Part shown: one piece after another, positions 1 through 11,711 of the stretch
Layout of the letters: each line of letters opens with the position of its first letter
Position numbering within the stretch: position 1 is the first letter of the stretch
DNA from: Anthopleura xanthogrammica
Lineage: Eukaryota > Cnidaria > Anthozoa > Actiniaria > Actiniidae
Assembly: GCA_964019055.1 (NCBI GenBank)
Contig: OZ025211.1
Span: 10,948,400-11,012,399, forward strand
Direction: 5' to 3'
Length of the DNA stretch: 64,000 nt
Program-made: the position numbers and the translations under genes
The notes under the pieces: model-generated
Databases searched by the model: none
Seen by the model: only the letters and a program-made list of their open reading frames with translations
Told to the model about the DNA's origin: nothing

Positions 1-82
1 ATATTCATTTTTACCTGGAGTGGATTTGATAACTGAAGTGAAGACTACGTTCACAACAGTGCAACGTTGTGAATGCACCGAG
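1..82 (+). CDS. Possible internal exon at the window edge
   Basis: An open frame from base 2 runs into a good splice donor (GAG|GTAAGT) after base 82. It encodes about 27 residues ending in a short Cys-containing stretch (CECTE) and leaves in phase 0. No family is recognised. The start lies outside the window and no following exon was identified in the next 3.5 kb, so this could be the tail of a gene to the left or chance coding potential next to a donor-like site. Confidence 0.28.
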
Positions 83-302
83 GTAAGTCTTGTAACAGTT
101 GGCCGATATTTTTCTTTGATTTTTTTTTTTTTAAATATTGAAGGTTTCTGCATGGAGGTAAGCTGAACTTACTGCAAGGGCTAATACTTTTCTTTGGTGC
201 TCCCTCGAGAAGGAAAAAAAACGGCTTCTCTCTGGTACCATCGTTAGCCTATCTTCATGTAAATGCCCTTCTATGCCGCTTCGTAGGAGGAAGTTGTATT
301 AT

Positions 303-492
303 CACTGTTTTTCTTGCTACGCGCTGATCGAGACAACACTACAGTCGTGACTAAGAAATCGGGCAAAAAACTGTCGTCAATCAGAGTAAGAACAACTTGT
401 TTCAGTGATTGACGGTATAGTTTAACTATTATCCGATTTCTCTGTCGTGACTATTACGGTGTATCGATCGGCGCGTAGCAATGAAAACAGTG
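303..492. repeat. Foldback MITE-like element
   Basis: The outer 29 bases (starting CACTGTTTTTC) are matched with a few mismatches by the reverse complement of the last 29 bases. The internal sequence also pairs across the centre (around the ATTGACGG and GAAATCGG motifs). It is a 190-bp imperfect palindrome with no coding potential, typical of a non-autonomous DNA element. No target duplication was assigned. Confidence 0.6.
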
Positions 493-860
493 GTAAAAAT
501 CTACAATCCGTTTTTGTTTACCGAGAAGGAAGAGAAAAGAATAACAACTAGTACTAGATCTAGAAATACCATTCTCGTACTACCTTCATTTCAGACAATT
601 TATAATTGGACATAGAATCTCAAATCTACTGCATCTTATAGCCACATATAAATAAAGTTAATTCTTACATCGTGTTCATACGAGTAACTAAACAATTTCG
701 ATTCCTCGAGTTCCGATTCCTTTTATCTTACAGCTGAACACATCTATTCAACAGTTCAGAACTTCTAGTCGAATCTATATACCTGCTTTTTTTGTTCGCT
801 TGTTTGTTTGTTTTCAGATTTTCTTACAGCAACGGCAAATAGGATTTTTGGTTATCAGTG

Positions 861-861
<1 letters not shown>

Positions 862-892
<31 letters not shown>

Positions 893-902
893 GTTGTTGT
901 TG

Positions 903-947
<45 letters not shown>
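862..947. repeat. ATT/GTT trinucleotide microsatellite
   Basis: A run of TTA units, interrupted by a short block of TTG units and then TTA again. The Ile/Thr-rich frames across it are artefacts of the repeat. Confidence 0.95.
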
Positions 948-3230
948 CTTTTCTTAATATTTGAAAAAAGTTAAAACTCTGACGATTCGTGATATACTTG
1001 TGTTTCAAGTGTTGCACAACTCTTTTTTCCTGCTTCTCAGGAACACAATTTTTCTTCAAGAAAATTAAGCATATATTATATATTCTAGTCTTTCAATATT
1101 TGGTGCTAAACATTAGAAACTCCTCCAGGCTATGTCTCGTAATTAAAATGATTTATTTGATCATTATATTCCTAAATTGTTCAAGCCTATTTTAATTAAA
1201 ACTCGACCCTATTCTTCTTGACTTTGCATGGTGTTTCTCTTTTCTGCTCTTCGAAAAGTAAGGATAAATTGCAAATGACAATTCACAAATTTGCACCACG
1301 TTATTTGATGTATTTTATTCACCAGCCGTAAGATTTCTATCGTAAATGACTAGAATTCACTGCAAACTTTTTTCACCCCTAATAGACAGCTTGACAAAAG
1401 ATGAATTAAGAAGATGGACAATGAAAGAAAGACAAAATACGAAACTCTCTATTCTATCCGACATTTTTGTTTTCTTATGCCCCCTGGATGCCCAATAATG
1501 CCTTGTGATTCAAGATGTGAAAATAATGACTGATACTACGTAGAAAAAATGAAATGTTTGTCACTTAACCGGCATGATAGGGCCAGAGAAACCTAGGATT
1601 TTTTTCCTTCTTCATCAGATCCTACGCACGCCCCCGGCATCTCTTACACGGTTCTTTTCATTAACTCAGATTCAAGATGGCCGCCGCATCGTCGAAGTAG
1701 TCCATTGGAGCTCATTTGCTTTTCCTGTCACTTTTAAAACATGGCAGACATGTTGGCTTATGAAGCAGCGAAAAAAACGCCTCAGTTGTTAAATACAGAA
1801 AAAACTACTGACTAAAACTGACCAAAGATTCAGGTTTCAATGATGAGCTGATTCAACAAAATAGATCAATAAAAAACAAACACTTCTTTGTAATGATTTA
1901 TTTTAGGAAACTACTGTTGAATCAGCTGGAAATATTTCGATTTTCTTGTTGATATTAAGGGTGCAGACGGTTGTCACTAAAGTAGCTGCGACAACTAGAG
2001 AACTACGCTTTCTTCTACGGACACGTAGCTACACAAAGAGTACTTTAACGTAGAATAAACATTGATTTGCAGTTGATAGATGATAGATAATATAGCAACT
2101 TAAATTCATAAAGCAGAAAAAACGTAGTACTGAATACAAAATTAATAAAAACATGTTTAAAATCAAAGAGCAACAAAAACAGCTTTTCTACAAAAAGATG
2201 AAACCAAGATAATGCTAAAAGGCTTTTTAAAACTTTTTTAAATGTTAGTGTTGTATATATTGGGATATATTATCTCTACGAAGATAGCGAACGACCATGA
2301 AATAAGGGCTACAGTTTTCTTAGTGCTGCCTTCCTAAAAACAAGGATTGCTTGTTTGTTTTGTTTCATTAACTTTGCTGAAAAATCTATGATGAAATAAA
2401 TAAAATTGTGAAAAAACTAAAAATGCTGCTCTTCACACAGGATTCCCACTATTGTTTAATCTGTTATTGCTAGACTTTTCCAAAAGCAAAAAATACATTG
2501 AAAGACGTCTCAGTTTGGCTGAGAACTTCGATTTCAAAGAGCTACCGAGTTGAATATTTAACTTACAAAATCGGACCTTGCCAAAAACTTGCGCTTATGT
2601 CTTATAGTTCCTCATTATTCAGTGATTTTCTTTTGCGGCAAAAACACAGAGAATAGCATGCAAATAGCAGTCCCATGTTTGCTTTTGCATCGGCCAATAA
2701 TGACAAATAGTAACATTTTGTTTGACTTTACTCCGGTAATATGTACTATAGATAATTCTATTAGGAAAGGAAGAATTAAGTGTGATCGATGATGTCAAAC
2801 GACCTTTCTTTTTAAGTCAATTTGTTTGCATGCTTCATAGTAGAAAAGTGTTAAAAGATCGTGAGGTAGGTTTCCTGCCCTTTTTTCCTAAGATGTAAAC
2901 GCCAAAAGGTCAGTCCTAGCCCCTTATATGAAGCAGCCGAGCCGTAAGGAACTACGATAGCAAGAGCATTTCATTATTAGTAAAATGCATAGTTTCAGTT
3001 CATAATGTGTGACACAAAAAAATGCAATATTGGATATTTTATCATATAGATTTCAAGAGAAGAGACTCCTTTGTTTTGATCCCCAGATTGGGAATAGTCC
3101 TTGACATGCAGAAAGTGCTATGTTCAGGCACTCATTTGTCTCCCCAGACTGACTAGAAAATGCCCCTTTTGCTAGAGGCAGTGGTCACATCACCAAATAA
3201 ACAGAAAGCATAGTAGAGCTTTCTCTACGA
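948..3230. other. Intergenic stretch, no gene recognised
   Basis: About 2.3 kb of AT-rich sequence with only short open frames lacking codon bias, recognisable domains or phase-compatible splice sites. Nothing supportable was found on either strand. Confidence 0.6.
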
Positions 3231-3459
3231 AATAGTCCCCTTCACAGTTCCCTGCGCCATCTTGAAAGGTAGCTGTGCCTTTACATGGAAGCGAGACGAA
3301 CGGTGAGCTTGCAATGATAGAGACATTTTTTTAACACCTTGAACAATTATTCACATGCATGTTTCTATCATTGCAAGCTCAGCTCATCATTCGTCTCGCT
3401 TCGATGCAAAGGCACGGCTACCTTTCAAGATGGCGCAGGGAACTGTGAAGGGGACTATT
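3231..3459. repeat. Foldback MITE, AATAGTCCCC termini
   Basis: The left arm starting AATAGTCCCCTTCACAG pairs with the right arm ending GAAGGGGACTATT over roughly 100 bases each, including the CATCTTGAAAGGTAGC motif and the TTGCAATGATAGA motif near the loop. Single-ended relatives occur in the duplicated methyltransferase spacers near 12850 and 25869, where only one arm is present. Confidence 0.8.
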
Positions 3460-3610
3460 GACGAAAAACCTCAAAACAGTTGTTGATGCTTCAGTTCATA
3501 GAATTTCTTGCCTTAAAGGCATGTACTAAAGCTTATTAATTCTTCCTCGTTTCAGTACTGATATCTTCACGTGTCCATGGTTTAATCTTTAACTTGGTCA
3601 GTAAAACAGC

Positions 3611-3708
3611 ATGAGAAAGAGAAAAATGAAAACAGCTGATGTTGGTTTGGGCGCTCTTTTCGTCTTCACTTTGATATCATTATGTAAGTATGAGTATATT
3701 TAATTTTT

Positions 3709-3752
<44 letters not shown>

Positions 3753-5256
3753 TAATAACAATAATAACAACTTTGTTAGGCAGGGTACACCGTTACCAGG
3801 CTGATAATTTTCAGGTGGCCCTCTTAACTATAGATATACAAATGTATATCAAATTTTAAAATACTGTAGAATATGAGTTAATATTGGAAAAAAATAAATT
3901 TAATAATCGAATAATATTATTAGTACTTGAAAGATAGAGACAAAAAAAGGAATTTAGCATGAAATCAAAGATCTGAATATTAAATACTGAAGAGAACATG
4001 ACAGAGATAATGATATTATAATATGTTGAACAAATATATCTAAATATATCTTATATATATGAGTAAGAAATAACTAAATAAATATGGAATATAGGTCCGT
4101 GTGTGAAAAGAAACACTAGTCAAGAGTGATTAGAATTGAGGTTAAAATTTAGATATTTTCAAACAAATTCATTGCTATCCGCTATACTAGGTAACAATCA
4201 TAGATGCTTTTAATTATTAGTGGATATTTTTTTTCATGACCTATATATTCATATTCCTATTCCATTTTCACTCCAAAAACCTTCAAATTTTATGAATACC
4301 CTAAAGTCTGATCAAAGTCAGGGCACGGCTAATTCACAGATCGCCGTAATTGGATTGGAAGTGAGCGTGTTTTAATTTTGCATATTTGGTAAATGGACAT
4401 TTTTTTTCCTACTCCAACGCTCTTGAATTCTTGGAATTCGAAGACGAGTCCAAATACACACTGCGCACAAGTTTTTTCTCGGGTGTTGATACGCGCTCTT
4501 TCCCACTTTTCCCCGCCAATTTTTGTAAAAAAAAAAAAAAAACAGTTGAAAGAAAAATAAATAACACCACCAACGGCAGGAAATTGTAATCTATTCGAGG
4601 TGCAACAATGCTCTACAACTGCGTAAATAGTCAGTTATGGGGAAAATGCGAGTCCGCAGTAGAGGGAGCACAAGGCTACCTTATTTGCACCGAACTATAA
4701 GGGGGGGGGGGGGAGGGTGAGGAAAAATTGTCATGTCCAATCATCTGAAATAAGCCAACTAACGTTACCTCCCTGATATGGTATACCTTCTCGTGCGACC
4801 GTTCGCTTCACCGATTATGCAACTATGCTTGTGTTCTGCCTATATTTATACTAATTGTTACGCGTGGCTGCACATTGAATAGTTATTTTTCTATTCTATA
4901 CGTATACTTTATTGTATTGTTACATTAGTTTAACTCTTAAGTATATTTATTTAATTCCATTTCCAGCAACTACAGAGTCTTCTCAATGCAAGTTTTCATT
5001 TCTAAAACAACATTACTACACGGACTATGAAATGTCCGATACGGCAATGGATGGACACGTTTTTGCAAATTACAATGTCATCACTGAATTCCAGTGTGCA
5101 GATTACTGCCTTCGTCACGTGCAGTGCGTGGCATTTAACTACCAGTCTGATGGCATGCCTGGAGAAAAATCTTGTGAGTTGCTCAGCTCTTACGGCGGGT
5201 TGGTGAGCAGGGAAGGGTTCATCTTTGAAATATATCATCGAAAAACTCAGACAAAA
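3611..5256 (+). CDS. Secreted PAN/apple-domain protein (at least two exons)
   Basis: Exon 1 (3611-3683) starts at ATG and encodes a basic N-terminus followed by a hydrophobic signal-peptide core (LGALFVFTLISL). It leaves in phase 1 at a GTAAGT donor. Exon 2 (4967-5256) begins after TTTCCAG in the matching phase and encodes one PAN/apple module of about 95 residues with motifs TEFQCADYC, CVAFNYQ and SCELL, ending phase 0 at a GTAAGT donor. PAN modules are disulphide-knotted protein- or sugar-binding domains of extracellular proteins. The module is clearly related to that of the gene at 47176-50947. The 3' end is unresolved: the T-rich acceptor before 6209 would add seven codons and a stop (to 6232) in the right phase, resembling the short last exon of the relative, but that exon is a guess. 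Confidence 0.7.
3708..3770. repeat. ATA trinucleotide microsatellite
   Basis: About 15 tandem ATA units with a degenerate tail, inside the first intron of the PAN-domain gene. Confidence 0.95.
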
Positions 5257-5305
5257 GTAAGTATTTTAAAGCAACAATTACATTTACATTAGCGGTTTCG
5301 TGGTC

Positions 5306-5448
5306 GAGGAAAAATAAACGGGGTGGAGTTGGCAGTGCAGTGCATTGTGGGACTTTTTTAGGGGACGGAATAGACGCCATCTTGGACATATGTCCTCTAA
5401 AACAGTCCCATAGTGCACTGTAATGCCAACTCGAACCAGTTTTTCCTC
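5306..5448. repeat. Foldback MITE (143 bp)
   Basis: The left arm starting GAGGAAAAATAAACGGGGTGG pairs with the right arm ending AACCAGTTTTTCCTC over about 57 bases, sharing the GAGTTGGCA and AGTGCA..GGGAC blocks. Non-coding, directly downstream of the PAN exon. Confidence 0.7.
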
Positions 5449-5659
5449 AACCTCGAGTTCGGAGCGGCTCATTTACTCCGACTTGTTTGCTTGAGGAAAG
5501 CTTTGAGGTTTCTCAATGTTTTTCTTGGTGGGATACCTGTGGTGTGTCGATTAATGAGACCAAGGGGGATTGGGGCTGTTGAGGGCTGGGAACGAAGGAA
5601 AGCGAAAGCCACTCTTCCATTTCTCGCTTAAAACACAGAGATCCCAACCGCAAAAAAAA

Positions 5660-5666
5660 AAAAATA

Positions 5667-5730
<64 letters not shown>

Positions 5731-5742
5731 TTAATAATAATA
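5660..5742. repeat. ATA trinucleotide microsatellite
   Basis: Long ATA array. Poly-Leu and poly-Ile frames on the minus strand are artefacts of it. Confidence 0.95.
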
Positions 5743-6371
5743 TGAGGGAAGCCTGCAAAGGTTTTGAGTGTGACTACACTGCTACAGCTTATGGTCTGGT
5801 ACCATGAGAAAGATCTATCCACGGACTCGGCGAAGAGTTTTATTGGTTTTTTTTTCTGGGTTCGCATTTCCTACCTCCGCAAAGATCAACTTCTAAATTC
5901 TAATTCAATCTAGAAGGGCCTAGATGAAAATTACGCTGTGTCACTCTAGTAACCCTACCAAATTGTATATTTTTCTGTCAGTTTTCGGTTATTGGTGTTC
6001 CCTGGGGCAAAAAAAAACGCTTATTTTTAACGAATATCAAAATATTGAAAGAGGTGCCGATTGATTCTGAATTGTGAAATTATGTTTAAGGAACATTTTA
6101 CCTCCTACACACAATTCAACTGTTAAACATTAAAAAAAATAAAAAATAAAAAAAAATAAACAGTTAGTTAATATAGAAAGTTAATTGGATATTTTAATTT
6201 ATTTTTAGATCTTATCAACAGTTTGTCACTAAAAACTGGAAGAGTACTAGTATCCTGCCTGCTTCCATTTTCCACTCTGTAAATATCATTATTTGTACTC
6301 TTTCCCCCAAGTCGATTATATCTTTGTTTGTTTTTATCTTGGCGGCAAATCTTACTACCAATCGGAGAGCC

Positions 6372-6418
6372 CGGAGGGGGGGGGGGGGGGGAAGAGGGGG
6401 TACTCCCTATAACGAACT
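6372..6418. repeat. Truncated end of the poly-G MITE family
   Basis: GCCCGGAGG followed by a long G tract, then GGGGGTACTCCCTATAACG. This matches the left end of the element at 36377-36670, which also starts with a G tract and has GGGGTACTCCCTATAACG. No right end follows, so it is a solo terminus. Confidence 0.6.
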
Positions 6419-6708
6419 CAAGTGTGTCGCAATAAGTTAATTTGTAGCTCGCGAAAGCAGCTGCTGAATGGATTTCCTGGCGCGCTCGTGTTTGTTTACT
6501 AGCTGACACGTCACACAACTTGCAGTAAATTATTTTGTTGCGCATCATGTTTGAACTCAGGAGAAAAAAAAAGCAACATCGCTTTTCAAGGAATCAGAAT
6601 CGAGAAAATTTGCAAAACTGAGGTGTCATTCTTAGTATCCCAGTGACTCGGGAAACGGTCGTTATTTCTATATTTTATCTTTCCACTCAATAATGAATAT
6701 CATATCAG

Positions 6709-6902
6709 ATCAGCTGGAAGAGAATAGAAGAGAAGAGAAGAGAAGAGATGGAAGACAAAGGGGAAAAAAAGGCGGAAGATCGTAAAGTGAAGAGATGAAA
6801 AGGGATGAGAAAGAAACGAAAGGAAAGACAGAGAGGATAATGAACAAAACTGAAGAGAAGAGAAGAAACAAAAAACAAAACAAAAAAAACAAGAAGAGGA
6901 AA
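6709..6902. repeat. Purine-rich GA tract
   Basis: An A/G-dominated strand with AGAAG and GAAAAG units. The Ser/Phe/Leu-rich reverse frames are low-complexity artefacts. Confidence 0.8.
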
Positions 6903-7707
6903 CTGAATGGAAGGCAGGTGTAAGAGAAGTATAAACAAAGGGAACTCATTGATAGAACAAATTCGTCGCTGCCGTTATTAATCATGGTTCCGATAACACC
7001 TTCATATGATTTTAGAAACCATTTAATATATAATTACTTCCCAGTGACTTTCAATAAAATGCACTAAAAATCATAAAGCACGACACAAAGAACAAAAGTA
7101 TTCCGGTCTCCATTGTGACTTATCTTTGGATATCTCCGTAAAAATGACGAATATTTAATCAGACAATGAAGCCTTAAGCAAAATTTAATTCACCATCAAC
7201 TGTTAGAATATTCTATGTCTTAGAAATCAATTAAGAACTCTGAGGACGAAAATTAGTTTTGGAAAGAAAAAATATAAAAGCAATAATGCTATAGCCCAGC
7301 TTGGGTTAAGTTTTTGAATTAAAAATCAAGAAAGTAGGAAAGAAGGTATTGAATTTATCTGACGTTGTCATGGTGAAATGCTAATAAAAGACTGATAAGA
7401 ATATAGTTGGAGATTGGCTCCTGCTATTTTCTGAAGAGAAGGCGTCTGTTTTATTTTTGTTTTTGATAATTATATTCCGTTTCGAGTCATGGCAAGTACT
7501 TATTAATACCGGTTCGTATCTTGAATAAACCTGTTTTTGAAGAGAGTCATAGGATATCTGAAATTCATTAGTCAATAGCAGCTGTAAAGATGTGCACCTG
7601 GTCAACAAACTGAGAGAGTTTACGGAGCTTGGTATAGTTGGAGCTTCTACAGTTGGGAAAGTTACACTGATATAAGAAAAAGTTTACTCGTTGGCTGCTC
7701 ACAAGTC

Positions 7708-8754
7708 ATGGCAAACTCTTCCGTTACCAATAAGTCGGTCGTATTTTCATCAACGAATGAAAAATCGCTTTCTTTTTGGTTCAAATGCTTTGGAATATCT
7801 TTGACATTACTAAACAGTGCTTTGACTCTTGTCGGCAATTCTTTGGTTTTCGTTGTTTTCTTCAAAAACAGCTCACTAAGGAAAGCAAGCAACGTCTTCT
7901 TCATGACCTTGTGCATCGCTGATACACTCTTTGCAGTGCTAGTATTTCCCTTAGAAGTCGCTTTTCTTCTACAATATCCTCGTTGGTATTTGGGAGAACA
8001 ATTGTGTCTAGTTTGGCAGTCGCTGTATGTTTGGTTTGGGACGGTATCGATCTTTAGTTTATCTGCCATGAGCGTCGAACGATATCTGACAATAAAAAGA
8101 CCTTTACAACAAGAAGTTTACCTCACAATGCAAACCGCATGTTCTGTTGCAACTTCTTTATGGATATTAAGCTTTGGAAGTGCTGTTCTACTTTACAGCA
8201 TCTCTGACCAGCCTTTTCCAAACCAATGCATTCAGTTCAGAGTGACTTCTGTTGAATTTTCAGTCTTGATTTTGCTCATTAACATTGTGTTGCCTTTCAT
8301 CGTCTGTTGTATATCTTATATACGTATTCTTGGCATAGCTAAGGCGCAATCCCTCAGAGTGTACCAACTAGAAATACCTTCCAACACCACCACCACCACC
8401 ACCAGTGGCAATGTCAAGAAATTAAGAGAAAGCAGAAACAGTAAAGCTAGAAGGACAATCAGCTTCCTGCTTGGTGCATTCGCAATATTTTGCCTTCCTT
8501 TCTCCATGTGTCATATTGTCGACGCCGTACTCTCTGGCTCATCATACCCTTCCCAACATTACATCGAGATGTTTGCAAAATGGCTTTCCTATTTTAATTC
8601 TGCATTGAACTGGGCTCTCTATACGTTTTCCAATAAAGAATTCAAACTTCCATTACTTGGTCTGATTCCTTTAAGGATAAGACAATTGATAAACAGTAAC
8701 CATGGCAACGCAGCTCCTGTTTTAACGGTTGCAGGTGCAAGTAAAACACAATAA
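7708..8754 (+). CDS. Rhodopsin-family (class A) G-protein-coupled receptor
   Basis: Intronless 348-aa seven-transmembrane receptor of the plasma membrane. The N-terminus has NSS and NKS glycosylation sites. TM1 carries the GN pair (N44), TM2 the LxxAD motif (D72), and ECL1 a Trp with C100 at the top of TM3 and C174 in ECL2 as the likely disulphide. The TM3 end is ERY (124-126) rather than DRY, TM4 has W152, TM5 P196 and TM6 FCLP (261-264). The TM7 motif usually NPxxY is NWALY (301-305), losing the kink proline. A Thr run (227-232, from CAC repeats) sits in ICL3. The overall look is like amine/melatonin/adenosine-type orphan receptors common in cnidarians; the ligand cannot be named. The ATG chosen gives a normal short extracellular N-terminus. 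Confidence 0.92.
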   Translation: MANSSVTNKSVVFSSTNEKSLSFWFKCFGISLTLLNSALTLVGNSLVFVVFFKNSSLRKASNVFFMTLCIADTLFAVLVFPLEVAFLLQYPRWYLGEQLCLVWQSLYVWFGTVSIFSLSAMSVERYLTIKRPLQQEVYLTMQTACSVATSLWILSFGSAVLLYSISDQPFPNQCIQFRVTSVEFSVLILLINIVLPFIVCCISYIRILGIAKAQSLRVYQLEIPSNTTTTTTSGNVKKLRESRNSKARRTISFLLGAFAIFCLPFSMCHIVDAVLSGSSYPSQHYIEMFAKWLSYFNSALNWALYTFSNKEFKLPLLGLIPLRIRQLINSNHGNAAPVLTVAGASKTQ

Positions 8755-9829
8755 CAAGCATCCATCATCTATGTGATGAAGCAACTTGGTGCCAGTCTGT
8801 TTATATGACAAAAGTTAATGAACGTTTAAAACCCAAACATCAAGCATCAGGCGTTTAAAAAATTGATTAAAATTCCCGAATGTCACCTGTGAGATCTTAA
8901 TATTTTTATCGAACTCGAAACAAATAATTTTAAAAACACTAAATTGATCTAAGTCAGGCATGGCTAACTCATGAAGAGAAATCTTTGAGTCAAAGGATAG
9001 ACCATGCCAAGCATTTGTAATAAAACTTGACCCCGATCCACGAAACTTGAAAAATTGGACCAGTGACGCCAAAGGCAAGCGCACTGCAGATGCGTCACCC
9101 TTGGTCCCGATATAACTCACGGCTAACTCTCAGATCGAATTTGAATTATAATTTCATTTAAAACTTCCTGTAAGATAAATCGGAGATTAAAAATTAACGC
9201 TTTATGACAATGGCATGATGGATATATAAAATTGGACTCTTGTAGTTCCTTTCACTGAGTTCTCCTTCTTTTTCTTTGCAATTGTCCATGGCTCTCTTGA
9301 AGGGAACACCTTGGCATGAGTGGTCGCTTACCTATAAGGGAGAGGATCTATAAGCACTATCGACCCCAAAAACCAGAGATTATGGAAAACCCTAGAATTT
9401 CAAAAACACCTTGTCGAAGAGCGCAATAGTCGGACACAAAAGATCGAGGTTTATAATGTTGTAATATATTCTTATTTTGTATTTTTAAATAATTTACCAT
9501 ATTTAACCTGCCTAGATTAGTGTTTACTATTTGCAGGTTGACGGGATGTGTAAAATTAAACGACTAAATACAAATTGTAATATAATAATTTCAATTTCCA
9601 TTTTAGGTGCACTCAATTCTGTTTTGCAATTCAGAGTTCGCAGAAGCTTCGCGCAATGTTTCCTTTAGCAAATATATTTCGTATATATTGTGTTCAGTAA
9701 AAAAAAAATGGCACACGACTGTGTTATGAAAGATTTTTTCCAAATATTGTTTGATTTTCGTTGGATTAAATAACATAGACAGCACTATATCCCGATCAGG
9801 CTAGTATTGACGCACTAACTTTTCCTCCT
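8755..9829. other. Intergenic, no gene recognised
   Basis: The downstream region of the receptor gene and unique AT-rich sequence. Short open frames on the minus strand show no domain. Confidence 0.5.
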
Positions 9830-10551
9830 CGGGGTGGCGCTAACAAGTTGTGCATGATCACTTCGCGCTGATTGGATAGTTCCCTCCAAAGGATTTAGCT
9901 AGATCTTTTGCATCTGTTAGTTTGCCTAGTTTTTTTTTTTTTTTTGTGTGTTTGAAATTTGCTGTTTGTTGTAACTTGTATTTTCGTTTTCGTTGAGACT
10001 TAAGGTCAAGTCTATAGCTCATTTTAAATTGAAAATTTAATTGAAAAGTTAAAATAATCCACAAATATCCATGGCCATGAGAGCATAAATAAGAGAGGGA
10101 AACTTCTTAATACCGCGCGCGCCATGTGAATTCACGGTTGGGCTATTTTTAGCATCCAAAGTCGTTTGGTTTTCAATTTTTTGATGGCGTGGACGTGTGC
10201 GCGTGCGCTCAAAACAACATACTTTTCGTCGATTTTTCTCACTTTTTTCGACAAAATCTATTAGATAAAGCAAAATGATCAGGATTGGCTATGTTCTGTT
10301 CTCCTACGAAACACGACTGAGGCTGTTGAACACTAAAAAGACGCGAAATTTATGTTTTCCCCAAAAAGCTTTACATGCTTTAGCTACTTCCAGGTTTGGA
10401 TGAAGCACACAATTTTTGACGCACAGGAGTAGGGTATGGCGAAAATTGTTTGTAGGCGGATTCTAAAAATAGCCCAACCGGGAATTCACATGACGCGCGC
10501 GGTATTAAGAAGTTTCCCTCTCTTATTTATGCTCTCTTGCCATGCCTTAAG
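9830..10551. repeat. Duplicated spacer with internal foldback element
   Basis: Sequence from GCGCTAACAAGTTGTGC to about 10451 recurs at 26203-26744, with a deletion of about 80 bp in the second copy. Within it, 10073-10165 (GAGAGCATAAATAAGAGAGG..., then GGTTGGGCTATTTTTAG) pairs with 10460-10550 in inverted orientation, giving a foldback element of about 480 bp. The octamer AATTGTTT at 10444-10451 is the unoccupied version of the site used by the large element at 26745. Confidence 0.75.
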
Positions 10552-10814
10552 TAAACGGCTTCATTTCTGTAAATAATAGCTGTGATCGCTTTCAAAGCAT
10601 ATTTTTACTGCTATTTTCATAACCAGGTGAATAGTAAGGCTCGCCACCGAAAGAGTTTTAGTGGTTTTCCCTTCCGTCAATCAAATTTTCGAATATTTCC
10701 GCTTTGAGAAGTTCAAAGTTGGAAGCCCATCAAGTTTCAAAATGTTGTGGATAAATGTCGTGCAATAGAGCTTTTAAGTGTGTCTTCAATCGAATGAAAA
10801 AAAAACAAAAAACG

Positions 10815-11015
10815 GCGCCTTCCTGGTCCAAAACGAAAAGCAGTTTTATAAAGATTTTTCTTACTTTTTCTTCGAGACAGGATTTGTTGTCCAAAGCTAG
10901 TTCCAACTGTTTCAAGTAAAGGTTAAATCATTGAGAACATGTTTGCCTTTATTTTAGCGGTTCTTATGAGCAATTGGACCCGGAAATACGTCACAACTTA
11001 ACAGCTATATAGGCA
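10815..11015. repeat. Dispersed repeat, second copy near 47.8 kb
   Basis: The block from GGTCCAAAACGAAAAGCAG to the ACGTCA..ACTTAACAG motif is matched in the same orientation at 47800-48000 with scattered differences. Non-coding; family unknown. Confidence 0.7.
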
Positions 11016-11030
11016 ATGTATCAAAGCTCA

Positions 11031-11217
11031 CAAAGCACTCTGGGAAAGTGGGTCCTGTAAAAATAGAACTGGGAAATAAAAGGAACAATCAGAAAAAAAT
11101 ACTGTTATTTTCGTCTGTTGAAATATTTTAATTTCCATAGAAAATGATGAAGGAAAAATTGTCAGGTATTTTTTTTAGAGGATTCAAAAAGGGACTTACT
11201 TTCCCAGAGTGCTTTGT
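11031..11217. repeat. Small inverted-repeat element
   Basis: CAAAGCACTCTGGGAAAGT at the left is exactly inverted as ACTTTCCCAGAGTGCTTTG at the right, about 190 bp apart. Confidence 0.65.
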
Positions 11218-11413
11218 GCTAGAATTTCGAGCTCATTTACTATTGCTTATATCATAAAATTTCTGCTATTTTTTTTTTTTATTAAGTAGACGCTTATTGT
11301 CGTACGTGAAGAAACACAATTCTCTAGCGAAGCGAACTACAGTATTCGCGAACCATGTATTAATTGTTATTACAGTCGAATTTTTTGGTTTATTTGCAAT
11401 ATTAATGTTCATC

Positions 11414-11711
11414 AAAATGAAACACAATGGATGCAACTCAAACAAAGCATCTCATTCTCAAGCATACGACACGTGGTTAAAATACGTACATATTGCACGC
11501 AAGCTTACATGGTGATTGAGACAAAACCTTAGTTGTTCGCTGATTGGCTTGTTCACACAGACCGAAAGTAACGAAATCACCGCGTTTTGACTACTAATTG
11601 ACAAATGCAGCTTTGGTTATTCAAGCGGTTCGTAAATTTAAAATATATCAGTCATAAGCCATTTTAAGTACAAATTGACCGATTGCTTCAAGGTTTTAAA
11701 AACGTCTTTAA
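11414..11711 (+). promoter_or_regulatory. Shared upstream region of type I methyltransferase copies
   Basis: About 300 bases immediately upstream of the intact copy recur upstream of the copies at 20289 and 35543 (motifs TTAGTTGTTCGCTGATTGGC, AAATCACCGCGTTTTGAC, TTCAAGGTTTTAAAAAC). The 20289 version carries a MITE insertion. Conservation across three copies reflects duplication; the block probably includes the promoter. It contains an inverted CCAAT box (GATTGG), but no convincing TATA box was seen. Confidence 0.45.

Noticed and set aside
814..1059. Poly-Ile reading frame
   Set aside because: Created by the ATT microsatellite; no start context or domain.
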